The position numbers and the translations under genes are program-made. A stretch of DNA of 64,000 nt from Leifsonia sp. Leaf336 (lineage in GTDB: Bacteria > Actinomycetota > Actinomycetes > Actinomycetales > Microbacteriaceae). The DNA is taken from assembly GCF_001423695.1 (NCBI RefSeq), contig NZ_LMOZ01000002.1, positions 868,504 to 932,503 on the forward strand, written 5' to 3'. Shown in pieces: positions 40,825-48,586 of this stretch (its first letter is position 1; each line of letters begins with the position of its first letter). The notes beneath the pieces are model-generated. The model searched no databases and was not told the DNA's origin. It was given only the letters and a program-made list of their open reading frames with translations.

Positions 40825-42528
40825 ATGACTCCCGCTGACCTCTCCGCCTCCCTGCTCGCCATCGTGACGACCGTGGTGAGCCGGCGACGCGAGGGCCGCG
40901 ACGACATCGCCGAGATCCCGATCACGGTCGACGACATCCCGCTCGAGCGGCCGAAGAACCGCGATCACGGCGACTGGTCGTCGAACGTCGCTATGCGTCT
41001 CGCCAAGCGGGTCGGTGCGAACCCGCGCGAGCTCGCGGGCGAGATCGCCGAAGCCGCCGCCGGCATCGACGGGGTGGCCTCCGCGGAGGTCGCCGGCCCC
41101 GGGTTCATCAACTTCCGGCTCGACGCGGCGGCCGCCGGGCAGCTGGCCAAGACGATCGTGGAGGCCGGCGACGCCTACGGCCGCACCGACCTCTACGACG
41201 GGCTGCTGGTCAACCTCGAGTTCGTCTCGGCGAACCCCACCGGCCCCATCCACCTGGGAGGCGCGCGCTGGGCCGCCGTCGGCGACAGCCTCGCGCGCGT
41301 CCTCCAGGCCGCGGGCGCGGATGTGACGCGCGAGTACTACTTCAACGATCACGGGTCGCAGATCGACCGGTTCGCCCGCAGCCTGCTGGCCGCCTACCTC
41401 GGCGAGGCGACCCCGGAGGACGGCTACGGCGGCGCCTACATCGGCGAGATCGCGGCGGAGGTCGCGACCCGCGCGGCGGCCGACCCGCAGATCGGCGACC
41501 TGGCCGCGCTGTCGCGCGAGCAGCAGCAGGAGGTCTTCCGCAGCCTCGGCACGAGCCTGATGTTCCAGGAGATCAAAGACCGCCTGCACGCTTTCGGCGT
41601 CGACTTCGACGTCTACTTCCACGAGGACTCGCTGCACGAGTCCGGAGCGGTGGAGCGGGCGATCGAGCGCCTCCGCGAGCAGGGCCACATCTTCGAAGAA
41701 GACGGTGCGATCTGGCTGCGCACCACGACGTTCGGCGACGACCGCGACCGCGTCGTCGTGCGTTCCAACGGCGAGCCCGCCTACATCTCCGGCGATCTCG
41801 GCTACTACCTCGACAAGCGCGAGCGCGGCTTCGAGCAGAACATCATCATGCTGGGCGCCGATCACCACGGCTACATCGGCCGCATGATGGCGATGGTGGA
41901 GGCGTTCGGCGACGTGCCGAACGAGAACCTCCAGATCCTGATCGGTCAGATGGTCAACCTGGTCAAAGACGGCGAGCCCGTCAGGATGTCGAAGCGCGCC
42001 GGCACCATCGTCACCCTCGACGACCTCGTCGACGCCGTCGGCGTGGACGCCGCGCGCTATTCGCTGGTGCGCTCGTCCACAGACTCGCAGCTCGACATCG
42101 ACCTCGACCTGCTCACCAAGCGCAGCAACGAGAACCCCGTGTACTACGTGCAGTACGCGCACGCCCGCACGAGCTCGGTCGCGGCGAACGCGGTCAAGTC
42201 CGGCGTCGACCGCAGCGTGTTCAAGCCCGAACTGCTCACGCACGAGACCGAGAGCGCGCTGCTCGGCGGCCTCCAGGAGTTCCCCCGCGTGATCGCGCAG
42301 GCGGCGGAGCTGCGCGAGCCGCACCGGATCGCCCGGTACATCGAGGAGGTCGCCGGCCTGTACCACTCCTGGTACGCCGTACGCGACGGCTCGACCCGGG
42401 TGCTCCCGCATGGCGACGAGCCGGTCACCGACGCCCACCGCACGCGCCTCTGGCTGAACGACGCGACCGGCCAGGTCGTCCGCAACGGCCTCGCACTGGT
42501 GGGGGTGTCCGCTCCCGAGCGGATGTGA
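40825..42528 (+). CDS. argS: Arginyl-tRNA synthetase
   Basis: A 567-residue class I aminoacyl-tRNA synthetase that charges tRNA-Arg. The HIGH-type motif is in [16 protein letters not shown], and the KMSKS-like signature is in [16 protein letters not shown]. The N-terminal ArgS domain ([15 protein letters not shown]) and the C-terminal anticodon-binding domain ending in [10 protein letters not shown] are complete. It begins the conserved chain argS-...-lysA-hom-thrC-thrB-rho. A DUF2993 gene starts four bases after its stop. The tRNA-Arg(CCG) gene lies 0.75 kb upstream, probably a coincidence. Confidence 0.97.
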   Translation: MTPADLSASLLAIVTTVVSRRREGRDDIAEIPITVDDIPLERPKNRDHGDWSSNVAMRLAKRVGANPRELAGEIAEAAAGIDGVASAEVAGPGFINFRLDAAAAGQLAKTIVEAGDAYGRTDLYDGLLVNLEFVSANPTGPIHLGGARWAAVGDSLARVLQAAGADVTREYYFNDHGSQIDRFARSLLAAYLGEATPEDGYGGAYIGEIAAEVATRAAADPQIGDLAALSREQQQEVFRSLGTSLMFQEIKDRLHAFGVDFDVYFHEDSLHESGAVERAIERLREQGHIFEEDGAIWLRTTTFGDDRDRVVVRSNGEPAYISGDLGYYLDKRERGFEQNIIMLGADHHGYIGRMMAMVEAFGDVPNENLQILIGQMVNLVKDGEPVRMSKRAGTIVTLDDLVDAVGVDAARYSLVRSSTDSQLDIDLDLLTKRSNENPVYYVQYAHARTSSVAANAVKSGVDRSVFKPELLTHETESALLGGLQEFPRVIAQAAELREPHRIARYIEEVAGLYHSWYAVRDGSTRVLPHGDEPVTDAHRTRLWLNDATGQVVRNGLALVGVSAPERM

Positions 42529-42532
42529 CGCG

Positions 42533-43339
42533 ATGAGCGACCAGCCCACGGAGGTCCTGCCCGACGAGTCGTCGCCCGCCGGCGGCGCGGCGAAGCGCGG
42601 TCGTCCGCGCTGGCTGAAGCCCGTGCTGTGGACGGTCGGGTCGATCGTCGTCGTCCTCGTGCTGCTCGTCGTCGCCGACGTCGTGACGCGTGCCGTCGCC
42701 GAGCAGCGCGCCGCCGCCGAGATCGAGAAGAACCTCCCGAGTTCGGTGAAGGCCGACGTGCACGTGCACATCGGCGGGTTCTCGGTGCTGGGGCAGTTCG
42801 TGGAGGGCAGCTTCGAGAGCGTCGACATCGACGCTCCGACAGCCACCGTGAACGGTGCGCCGCTGAGCGCCTCCGTGCATGCGACCGGCGTGCCGGCCGA
42901 CTTCAGCAAGCCGATCCAGTCGGCCACCGGCGTCCTGAGCATCTCGCAGGCGTCGCTCAACAAGCTGGTCACCATCCCCGGCGCGAAGGGCGACATCACG
43001 TTGGGCGCGGGACACATCGGCTACGACGGCACGATCGACCTCCTCGGCCTCCCCGTCGATTACACCGTGACGGCGACGGCGGAGGCCGCGGGCGACACCG
43101 TACTACTCACCCCCGGCAAGGCCACCGTCTCGGCCGGCTCGGGCGATGTGAACGTCACCCGGCTGCTCCAGGCGCTGACGGCGAACGGGCCGTTCCCGGT
43201 GTGCGCAGCCCAATACCTCCCGGACGGCGTCAAGGTCAGCGACATCACCCTCACCCCCGGGCACGCCACGGTCACCCTGAGCGCGTCGAACTTCGTCATG
43301 AACGAGGAGTTCCTGCACAGCAAGGGGAGCTGCTCGTAA
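42533..43339 (+). CDS. DUF2993 / LmeA-like phospholipid-binding membrane protein
   Basis: A 268-residue protein with a short polar N-terminus, one transmembrane anchor (about residues 30-50) and a DUF2993 domain outside the membrane. The core includes VHVHIGGFSVLGQFVEGSFESVDIDAPTATV, GTIDLLGLPVDYTV and VSDITLTPGHATVTLSASN. In mycobacteria the related LmeA binds phospholipids and supports mannan elongation in the periplasm; the role here is an inference from that family. It starts four bases after argS, so it is probably co-transcribed with it. Confidence 0.82.
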   Translation: MSDQPTEVLPDESSPAGGAAKRGRPRWLKPVLWTVGSIVVVLVLLVVADVVTRAVAEQRAAAEIEKNLPSSVKADVHVHIGGFSVLGQFVEGSFESVDIDAPTATVNGAPLSASVHATGVPADFSKPIQSATGVLSISQASLNKLVTIPGAKGDITLGAGHIGYDGTIDLLGLPVDYTVTATAEAAGDTVLLTPGKATVSAGSGDVNVTRLLQALTANGPFPVCAAQYLPDGVKVSDITLTPGHATVTLSASNFVMNEEFLHSKGSCS

Positions 43340-43476
43340 CACGGCGACCGGCCGCGGGCGCCCTCGATAGACTCTTTACACTTCTCCACCGGCTTCAGGG
43401 GCCAATCCGGGTCCGCTCGCCAGAGAGAACCCCATCGACTGTACTTGTGTCCGTCTGTACTCGTGAGGTTGTCCCC

Positions 43477-44892
43477 ATGGCATCGAATCCCCTCGCGCCG
43501 TCGTGGCTGCGCGTGCCCGACGACGCGAACGCGCTCGTCCCCGGGCTCTGGTCGCGCACCGTTCGCCGCCACTCCGGCGCGATCGAGGTGGGCGGCGTCT
43601 CCGTCACCGCGCTCGCCGAACGCTTCGGTACCCCGCTCTACGTGGTCGACGAACAGGAGGCGCGGGAGCGCGCCGTCGAAGTCCGCTCCGCCCTGCAGAA
43701 CGCGTTCGCAGAGGTCGGCTCCGCCGCCAAGGTCTACTACGCGGGCAAGGCGTTCCTGTCGATCGAGGTCGCCCGGTGGATGACCGAGGCCGGCCTCAAC
43801 ATCGACGTCTGCTCGGGAGGCGAGCTCGCTGTCGCACTCGCGGCCGGCGTCCCGACCGAGCGGCTGGGGTTCCACGGCAACAACAAGTCCCTCGCCGAGA
43901 TCGACCGTGCGGTCTCGGTCGGCGTCGGCGCGGTGATCATCGACAGCCTCCAGGAGATCGAGCGGGTGGCCGAGGCGGCCTCCCGGCACGGCGTCGTGCA
44001 ACGGGTGCGGCTGCGGGTCAACTCGGGCGTCCACGCGCACACGCACGCCTTCCTGGCGACGGCCCACGAAGACCAGAAGTTCGGCATCGCGCTCGACGAC
44101 GCCGTGGAGGCCGTCGCGCGCATCCGTTCGCACGCGGGCCTCGACTTCCTCGGCCTCCACTGCCACATCGGCTCGCAGATCTTCGGCGCCGACGGCTTCG
44201 CGGAGTCTGCGGCCCGCCTGCTCACCGTGCACAAGCAGCTCCTGGCCGGAGGGGACGTTCCGGAGGTCAACCTCGGCGGAGGCTTCGGCATCGCCTATAC
44301 GAGCGTCGACGACCCCGCACCGATCGACGCGCTCGCCCGCAGCATCGCGCAGACCGTCGCAGCGGCGTGCGAGGAGCTCGACGTGCCGGTTCCCGCCGTG
44401 GCCTTCGAGCCCGGCAGATCGATCATCGGCACGGCCGGCCTCACCCTCTACACGGTCGGCACGACCAAGGACGTGATCGTCTCCGCGCAGGACGACGGTG
44501 AGACCGCTGTGCGGCGCTATGTGAGCGTCGACGGCGGCATGAGCGACAACGCCCGGCCGGCGCTCTACGGCGCCGACTACTCGGCACGCATCGCCGGTCG
44601 CGACTCCGCCGCGCAGCCCGTGCTGGTGCGGGTCGCCGGCAAGCACTGCGAAAGCGGCGACATCGTGGTCGACGCGGAGTACCTGCCGGGCGACGTGACG
44701 CCGGGCGACCTCCTCGCTGTGCCTGCGACCGGCGCCTACTGCTGGTCGCTGGCCAGCAACTACAACTACCTCGGCCGCCCCGCGGTGGTCGCGGTGCGCG
44801 ACGGCGCCGCCCGCGTCATCGTGCGCGGAGAGACCGAGGCCGACCTGCTGGCGCGCGATGCCGCCTACGACGACGGGAGCACCGAGCGATGA
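43477..44892 (+). CDS. lysA: Diaminopimelate decarboxylase
   Basis: A 471-residue PLP enzyme for the last step of lysine synthesis, meso-diaminopimelate to lysine. VYYAGKAFLSIEVARW contains the PLP lysine (about residue 90), HCHIGSQI, NLGGGFGIAY and FEPGRSIIG bind PLP phosphate, and GKHCESGDIVV holds the active-site cysteine from the other subunit. ATG 43477 has GTGAGG nine bases upstream. A 137-base leader carries a direct repeat (CTGTACTYGTG at 43439 and 43455). Its stop overlaps hom (ATGA), making the lysA-hom-thrC-thrB operon. Confidence 0.97.
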   Translation: MASNPLAPSWLRVPDDANALVPGLWSRTVRRHSGAIEVGGVSVTALAERFGTPLYVVDEQEARERAVEVRSALQNAFAEVGSAAKVYYAGKAFLSIEVARWMTEAGLNIDVCSGGELAVALAAGVPTERLGFHGNNKSLAEIDRAVSVGVGAVIIDSLQEIERVAEAASRHGVVQRVRLRVNSGVHAHTHAFLATAHEDQKFGIALDDAVEAVARIRSHAGLDFLGLHCHIGSQIFGADGFAESAARLLTVHKQLLAGGDVPEVNLGGGFGIAYTSVDDPAPIDALARSIAQTVAAACEELDVPVPAVAFEPGRSIIGTAGLTLYTVGTTKDVIVSAQDDGETAVRRYVSVDGGMSDNARPALYGADYSARIAGRDSAAQPVLVRVAGKHCESGDIVVDAEYLPGDVTPGDLLAVPATGAYCWSLASNYNYLGRPAVVAVRDGAARVIVRGETEADLLARDAAYDDGSTER

Positions 44893-46262
44893 TCGAGTAC
44901 CGCAACCTCCGAGTGGCCCTGCTGGGCGCCGGCTCCGTCGGCTCTCAGGTTGCACGGCTGCTGCTGGAGCAGGGCGACGAGTTCGCCTCGCGCGTCGGGG
45001 CGCGCCTGGAGCTCGTGGGCATCGCGGTGCGCGACGTCGACGCCCCGCGCGACGTCGACCTCCCGCGCGAGCTGTTCACGACAGACGCCACCTCGCTCAT
45101 CCTGGGCGCCGACATCGTCGTCGAGCTCATGGGCGGGGTCGAGCCGGCCCGCGGCTACGTGCTGGAGGCCCTCAATTCCGGCGCCGACGTCATCACGGCC
45201 AACAAGGCGCTCCTGGCCACCCACGGCCCCGAGCTGTTCGAGGCGGCGGAACAGGTCGGTGCGCAGCTCTATTACGAGGCCGCCGTCGCCGGGGCCATCC
45301 CGATCATCCGCCCGCTGCGCGACAGTCTCGCCGGCGACACCGTGACGCGCATCCTCGGCATCGTCAACGGCACGACCAACTTCATCCTCGACCGCATGGA
45401 CACCCACGGCGAGACCCTCGCCGACGCGCTCGCGACGGCGACCGCCCGCGGCTATGCGGAGGCCGATCCGACGGCAGACATCGGCGGCTATGACGCCGCG
45501 CAGAAGGCCGCGATCCTGGCGAGCCTCGCGTTCCACACCACCGTGCCGCTCGAGCGCGTCTACCGCGAGGGCATCACCTCCGTCACCCGCGAGCAGGTCG
45601 ACGCCGCCCGCGATATCGGAGCCGTCATCAAGCTCCTGGCGATCTGCGAGCGGCTGACCGACCCGGAGACGGGGGAGGAGGGCGTCTCCGCCCGCGTCTA
45701 CCCGGCCCTGATCAGCCGCGAGCACCCGCTCGCCGCCGTGCGCGGCGCCCACAACGCGGTGTTCGTGCAGGCCGCCGCCGCCGGCGACCTGATGTTCTAC
45801 GGTGCGGGAGCGGGTGGGGTCGAGACGGCCTCCGCCGTGCTCGGCGACGTGGTCTCCGCCGCCCGCCGGCACGTGGTCGGCGGCCCGGGTGTCGCCGAGT
45901 CCACGCACGCCGGCCTCCCGGTGCTCGACATCGGCCGCGTGGTCACCCGCTACCAGATCACCCTCTCGGTGGAGGATCAGCCGGGTGTGCTGGCGTCCGT
46001 CGCCCGCATCCTGAGCGACGGCGGCGTGAGCGTCGAGACGATGCAGCAGTCGGTGCCCAGCGCCACGAGCACCATCGTCATTTCCGGGCGGTCCCCATTG
46101 CAGAGTGTGGCCCCGATTCACGGCCCGGGGGCACCCACCGCTACCCTGGTGATCGGCACCCACGAAGCCGAGGAGGCCGCGCTCGCGGCCACCGTGGAGG
46201 CGCTCGCGGCCAGCGACGTGGTCACCGCCGTCTCTTCCGTTCTCCGAGTCGAAGGATCTTAA
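44889..46262 (+). CDS. hom: Homoserine dehydrogenase (with ACT domain)
   Basis: A 457-residue NAD(P)-dependent homoserine dehydrogenase: aspartate semialdehyde to homoserine. The nucleotide-binding motif is ALLGAGSVGSQVA (10-22); VELMGGVEPA, TANKALLA, YYEAAVAGAIPIIRPLRDSLAGD, GIVNGTTNFIL and ADPTADIGGYDAAQKAAILASLAF are the catalytic blocks. A C-terminal ACT domain (about 360-455; YQITLSVEDQPGVLASVARIL) is expected to give feedback inhibition by threonine. The ATG overlaps lysA; its TAA overlaps the thrC ATG. Confidence 0.97.
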   Translation: MIEYRNLRVALLGAGSVGSQVARLLLEQGDEFASRVGARLELVGIAVRDVDAPRDVDLPRELFTTDATSLILGADIVVELMGGVEPARGYVLEALNSGADVITANKALLATHGPELFEAAEQVGAQLYYEAAVAGAIPIIRPLRDSLAGDTVTRILGIVNGTTNFILDRMDTHGETLADALATATARGYAEADPTADIGGYDAAQKAAILASLAFHTTVPLERVYREGITSVTREQVDAARDIGAVIKLLAICERLTDPETGEEGVSARVYPALISREHPLAAVRGAHNAVFVQAAAAGDLMFYGAGAGGVETASAVLGDVVSAARRHVVGGPGVAESTHAGLPVLDIGRVVTRYQITLSVEDQPGVLASVARILSDGGVSVETMQQSVPSATSTIVISGRSPLQSVAPIHGPGAPTATLVIGTHEAEEAALAATVEALAASDVVTAVSSVLRVEGS

Positions 46263-47368
46263 TGCCCGAGAAGTCCTACAGCCGTCAGTGGCGTGGCGTC
46301 CTGCGCGAGTACGCGGACCGCCTGAACATCTCCGAGGCCACCCCGATCGTGACGCTCGGCGAAGGCGGCACCCCGCTCCTGCCCGCTCCCGCGCTCTCGG
46401 CGCGCACCGGCGCGAACGTCTTCGTGAAGTTCGAGGGAATGAACCCCACCGGCTCGTTCAAAGACCGCGGCATGACGATGGCGATCTCGAAGGCCGTCGA
46501 GCACGGAGCGAAGGCCGTCATCTGCGCGTCCACCGGCAACACGTCGGCCTCCGCCGCGGCCTACGCCACCCACGCGGGCATCCAGGCCGTCGTGCTGGTG
46601 CCGGAGGGCAAGATCGCGATGGGCAAGCTCAGCCAGGCGATCGCCCACAACGCGCAGCTGCTGCAGGTGCAGGGCAACTTCGACGACTGTCTCGACATCG
46701 CCCGCGACCTGGCCACGAACTACCCGGTGCACCTGGTCAACTCGGTCAACCCCGACCGCATCGAGGGGCAGAAGACCGCCGCGTTCGAGGTCGTCGAGGT
46801 GCTCGGCGACGCTCCCGACTTCCACATCGTCCCGGTCGGCAACGCGGGCAACTACACCGCCTACCACCGCGGCTACACCGAGGAGCTGCAGCGCGGCGAG
46901 TCCACCAAGCTGCCGCGGATGTTCGGTTTCCAGGCCGCGGGCAGCGCGCCGATCGTGCTCGGCCACGCCGTCAAGGAGCCCGACACCATCGCCACCGCCA
47001 TCCGCATCGGCAACCCCGCGTCGTGGGAGCTCGCGCTGAACGCGCGCGACGACAGCGAGGGCTACTTCGGCGCGATCGACGACGCGGGCATCCTCGAGGC
47101 GCACCGCATCCTTTCGGCCGAGGTCGGCATCTTCGTCGAGCCGGCCAGCGCGATCAGCGTCGCCGGCCTCCTGGAGCGCTCGGCCGCCGGTGTCATCCCC
47201 GCCGGCTCCACGGTTGTGCTCACCGTCACCGGCCACGGCCTGAAGGACCCGCAGTGGGCCCTCCGCACGGCCGACGGCTCCGACGTGCAGCCGATCAGCG
47301 TACCGGTCGACACCCAGACGATCGCCGACGTGCTCGGCCTCGCCGCCACCGCGGGAGCATCGGCGTGA
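46262..47368 (+). CDS. thrC: Threonine synthase
   Basis: A 368-residue PLP enzyme that converts O-phosphohomoserine to threonine. The PLP lysine is K67 in NPTGSFKDRG; ASTGNTSASAAAYA and VPVGNAGNYTAY bind the cofactor. It is the short actinobacterial/archaeal type of threonine synthase. The start ATG overlaps the hom stop (TAATG) and its stop overlaps the thrB GTG, so the three are tightly coupled. Confidence 0.97.
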   Translation: MPEKSYSRQWRGVLREYADRLNISEATPIVTLGEGGTPLLPAPALSARTGANVFVKFEGMNPTGSFKDRGMTMAISKAVEHGAKAVICASTGNTSASAAAYATHAGIQAVVLVPEGKIAMGKLSQAIAHNAQLLQVQGNFDDCLDIARDLATNYPVHLVNSVNPDRIEGQKTAAFEVVEVLGDAPDFHIVPVGNAGNYTAYHRGYTEELQRGESTKLPRMFGFQAAGSAPIVLGHAVKEPDTIATAIRIGNPASWELALNARDDSEGYFGAIDDAGILEAHRILSAEVGIFVEPASAISVAGLLERSAAGVIPAGSTVVLTVTGHGLKDPQWALRTADGSDVQPISVPVDTQTIADVLGLAATAGASA

Positions 47369-48327
47369 GCCCACGCACCGTCGACCTGCGCGGCCGCGCG
47401 GTCGCGGTGAAGGTGCCGGCCACGAGTGCCAACCTCGGCCCCGGTTTCGACACCCTCGGTCTCTCGCTCGCTCTCTACGACGAATTGCGGGTCGCGGTGC
47501 GCGACGAGCCCGGCGCGACCGTCCAGGTCTCCGGGGTGGGCGCGGGGGAGGTGCCGACCGACGAGAGCAACCTCGTCGTCCGCGCGATCGCCCACACGTT
47601 CGAGTCGGTCGGCATCGCGCTGCCCGGGCTGAGCCTTTTCGCGCGCAACAGCATCCCGCACGGCCGAGGCCTGGGATCCTCCGGCGCGGCCATCGTCTCC
47701 GGGATTATGGCGGCGAAGGGGCTTCTGGAGGGCGTTGTCGAGTTCGACGCCCAGGCGCTGCTCGCGCTCGCCAACGACATGGAGGGTCACCCCGACAACG
47801 TGGCGCCGGCGCTCTTCGGCGGTCTCACCATCGCCTGGGTCACTCCCGAGGGCCCGCGATTCAAGAAGCTCATCGTGCACCGCGGGGTCTCGCCCCTGGT
47901 GCTCGTTCCCGAGCACGTCATGTCGACGGCGCTCGCGCGCAGCCTCCAGCCGCAGTCCGTGCCCCACGAAGACGCCGTCTTCAACCTGTCGCGCTCGGCG
48001 CTGCTGGTCGCGGCTCTCATCCAGAGCCCCGAGCTGCTTCACGCCGCCACCGAGGACAAGCTCCACCAGAGCTACCGCGCCTCGGCCATGCCGGAGACCG
48101 ACCGGCTGATCACGCTGCTGCGCTCGAACGGCTTCGCCGCGGTGGTCTCGGGGGCGGGGCCGTCCATCCTCGTGCTCTGCAGCGACCCGAGCCAGCGGCT
48201 CGCCGCCGCCGAGCTGGTCGCCCGGGAGGCGCAGACGGCCTGGCAGCCGCTCATGCTCGCCGTCGACTTCAAGGGCGCGACCGTCACCGTCGCCGCCGCA
48301 GACGAGGCGGACACACCGGCCGCGTAG
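47365..48327 (+). CDS. thrB: Homoserine kinase
   Basis: A 320-residue GHMP-family kinase that phosphorylates homoserine. The ATP-binding motif is IPHGRGLGSSGAAI (about 98-111); the N-terminal VPATSANLGPGFDTLGLSLA and the C-terminal GAGPSILVL are typical. The GTG start at 47365 lies within the thrC stop codon (GTGA). It is the last gene of the lysine-threonine operon. The rho promoter and leader follow. Confidence 0.96.
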   Translation: MSPRTVDLRGRAVAVKVPATSANLGPGFDTLGLSLALYDELRVAVRDEPGATVQVSGVGAGEVPTDESNLVVRAIAHTFESVGIALPGLSLFARNSIPHGRGLGSSGAAIVSGIMAAKGLLEGVVEFDAQALLALANDMEGHPDNVAPALFGGLTIAWVTPEGPRFKKLIVHRGVSPLVLVPEHVMSTALARSLQPQSVPHEDAVFNLSRSALLVAALIQSPELLHAATEDKLHQSYRASAMPETDRLITLLRSNGFAAVVSGAGPSILVLCSDPSQRLAAAELVAREAQTAWQPLMLAVDFKGATVTVAAADEADTPAA

Positions 48328-48353
48328 CGTCAGAAACGCCCGGTGCGAGGTGG

Positions 48354-48359
48354 TAAACT
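48354..48359 (+). promoter_or_regulatory. Probable -10 element of the rho promoter
   Basis: TAAACT in TGGTAAACTG follows the thrB stop by about 27 bases. The -35 region is weak. Transcription from here would give a leader of about 220 bases before rho. Confidence 0.45.
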
Positions 48360-48425
48360 GTTCGGGCACCCGTGAAGAATCCGCGTCACGAGCGAATCAC
48401 GCTTCCGGGTGATCTCTTAGCAATC

Positions 48426-48491
48426 ATGCCGTCACTCCTGCCTGCGCTTTTCGGATATCCGGAGCATCCGGGTATCCCGAGCGCACCGTAG
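48426..48491 (+). CDS. Candidate 21-codon leader peptide upstream of rho
   Basis: An ATG-to-TAG frame of 21 codons (MPSLLPALFGYPEHPGIPSA, then P) lies in the long rho leader, 95 bases before the rho start. It contains a stable hairpin (48453-48477) within its reading frame and is rich in proline. It has no clear Shine-Dalgarno sequence. E. coli rho also has a short leader peptide (rhoL) and autoregulation by attenuation, so an analogous role is possible but unproven. Confidence 0.25.
   Translation: MPSLLPALFGYPEHPGIPSAP
48453..48477 (+). promoter_or_regulatory. Hairpin in the rho leader
   Basis: GGATATCCGG (48453-48462) pairs with CCGGGTATCC (48468-48477) through ten base pairs including one G-U, with the loop AGCAT. 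It is about 110 bases before the rho start and inside the short leader frame. Confidence 0.55.
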
Positions 48492-48586
48492 CGCGGATCC
48501 GAACGCAGCGCGGCAAGGCAGGTTCACGTGACGAGTGCTCCACAGCGGCGCGCAGAGTGCGCGTCGGGGGAAAGGAATCCTCTTCA

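Noticed and set aside
43340-43476. Lysine riboswitch before lysA
   Set aside because: The leader is too short and lacks the conserved lysine-riboswitch core; only a short direct repeat is seen.
42628-43476. Upstream extension of lysA
   Set aside because: It lies in another frame of the DUF2993 gene and the lysA family start is at ATG 43477.
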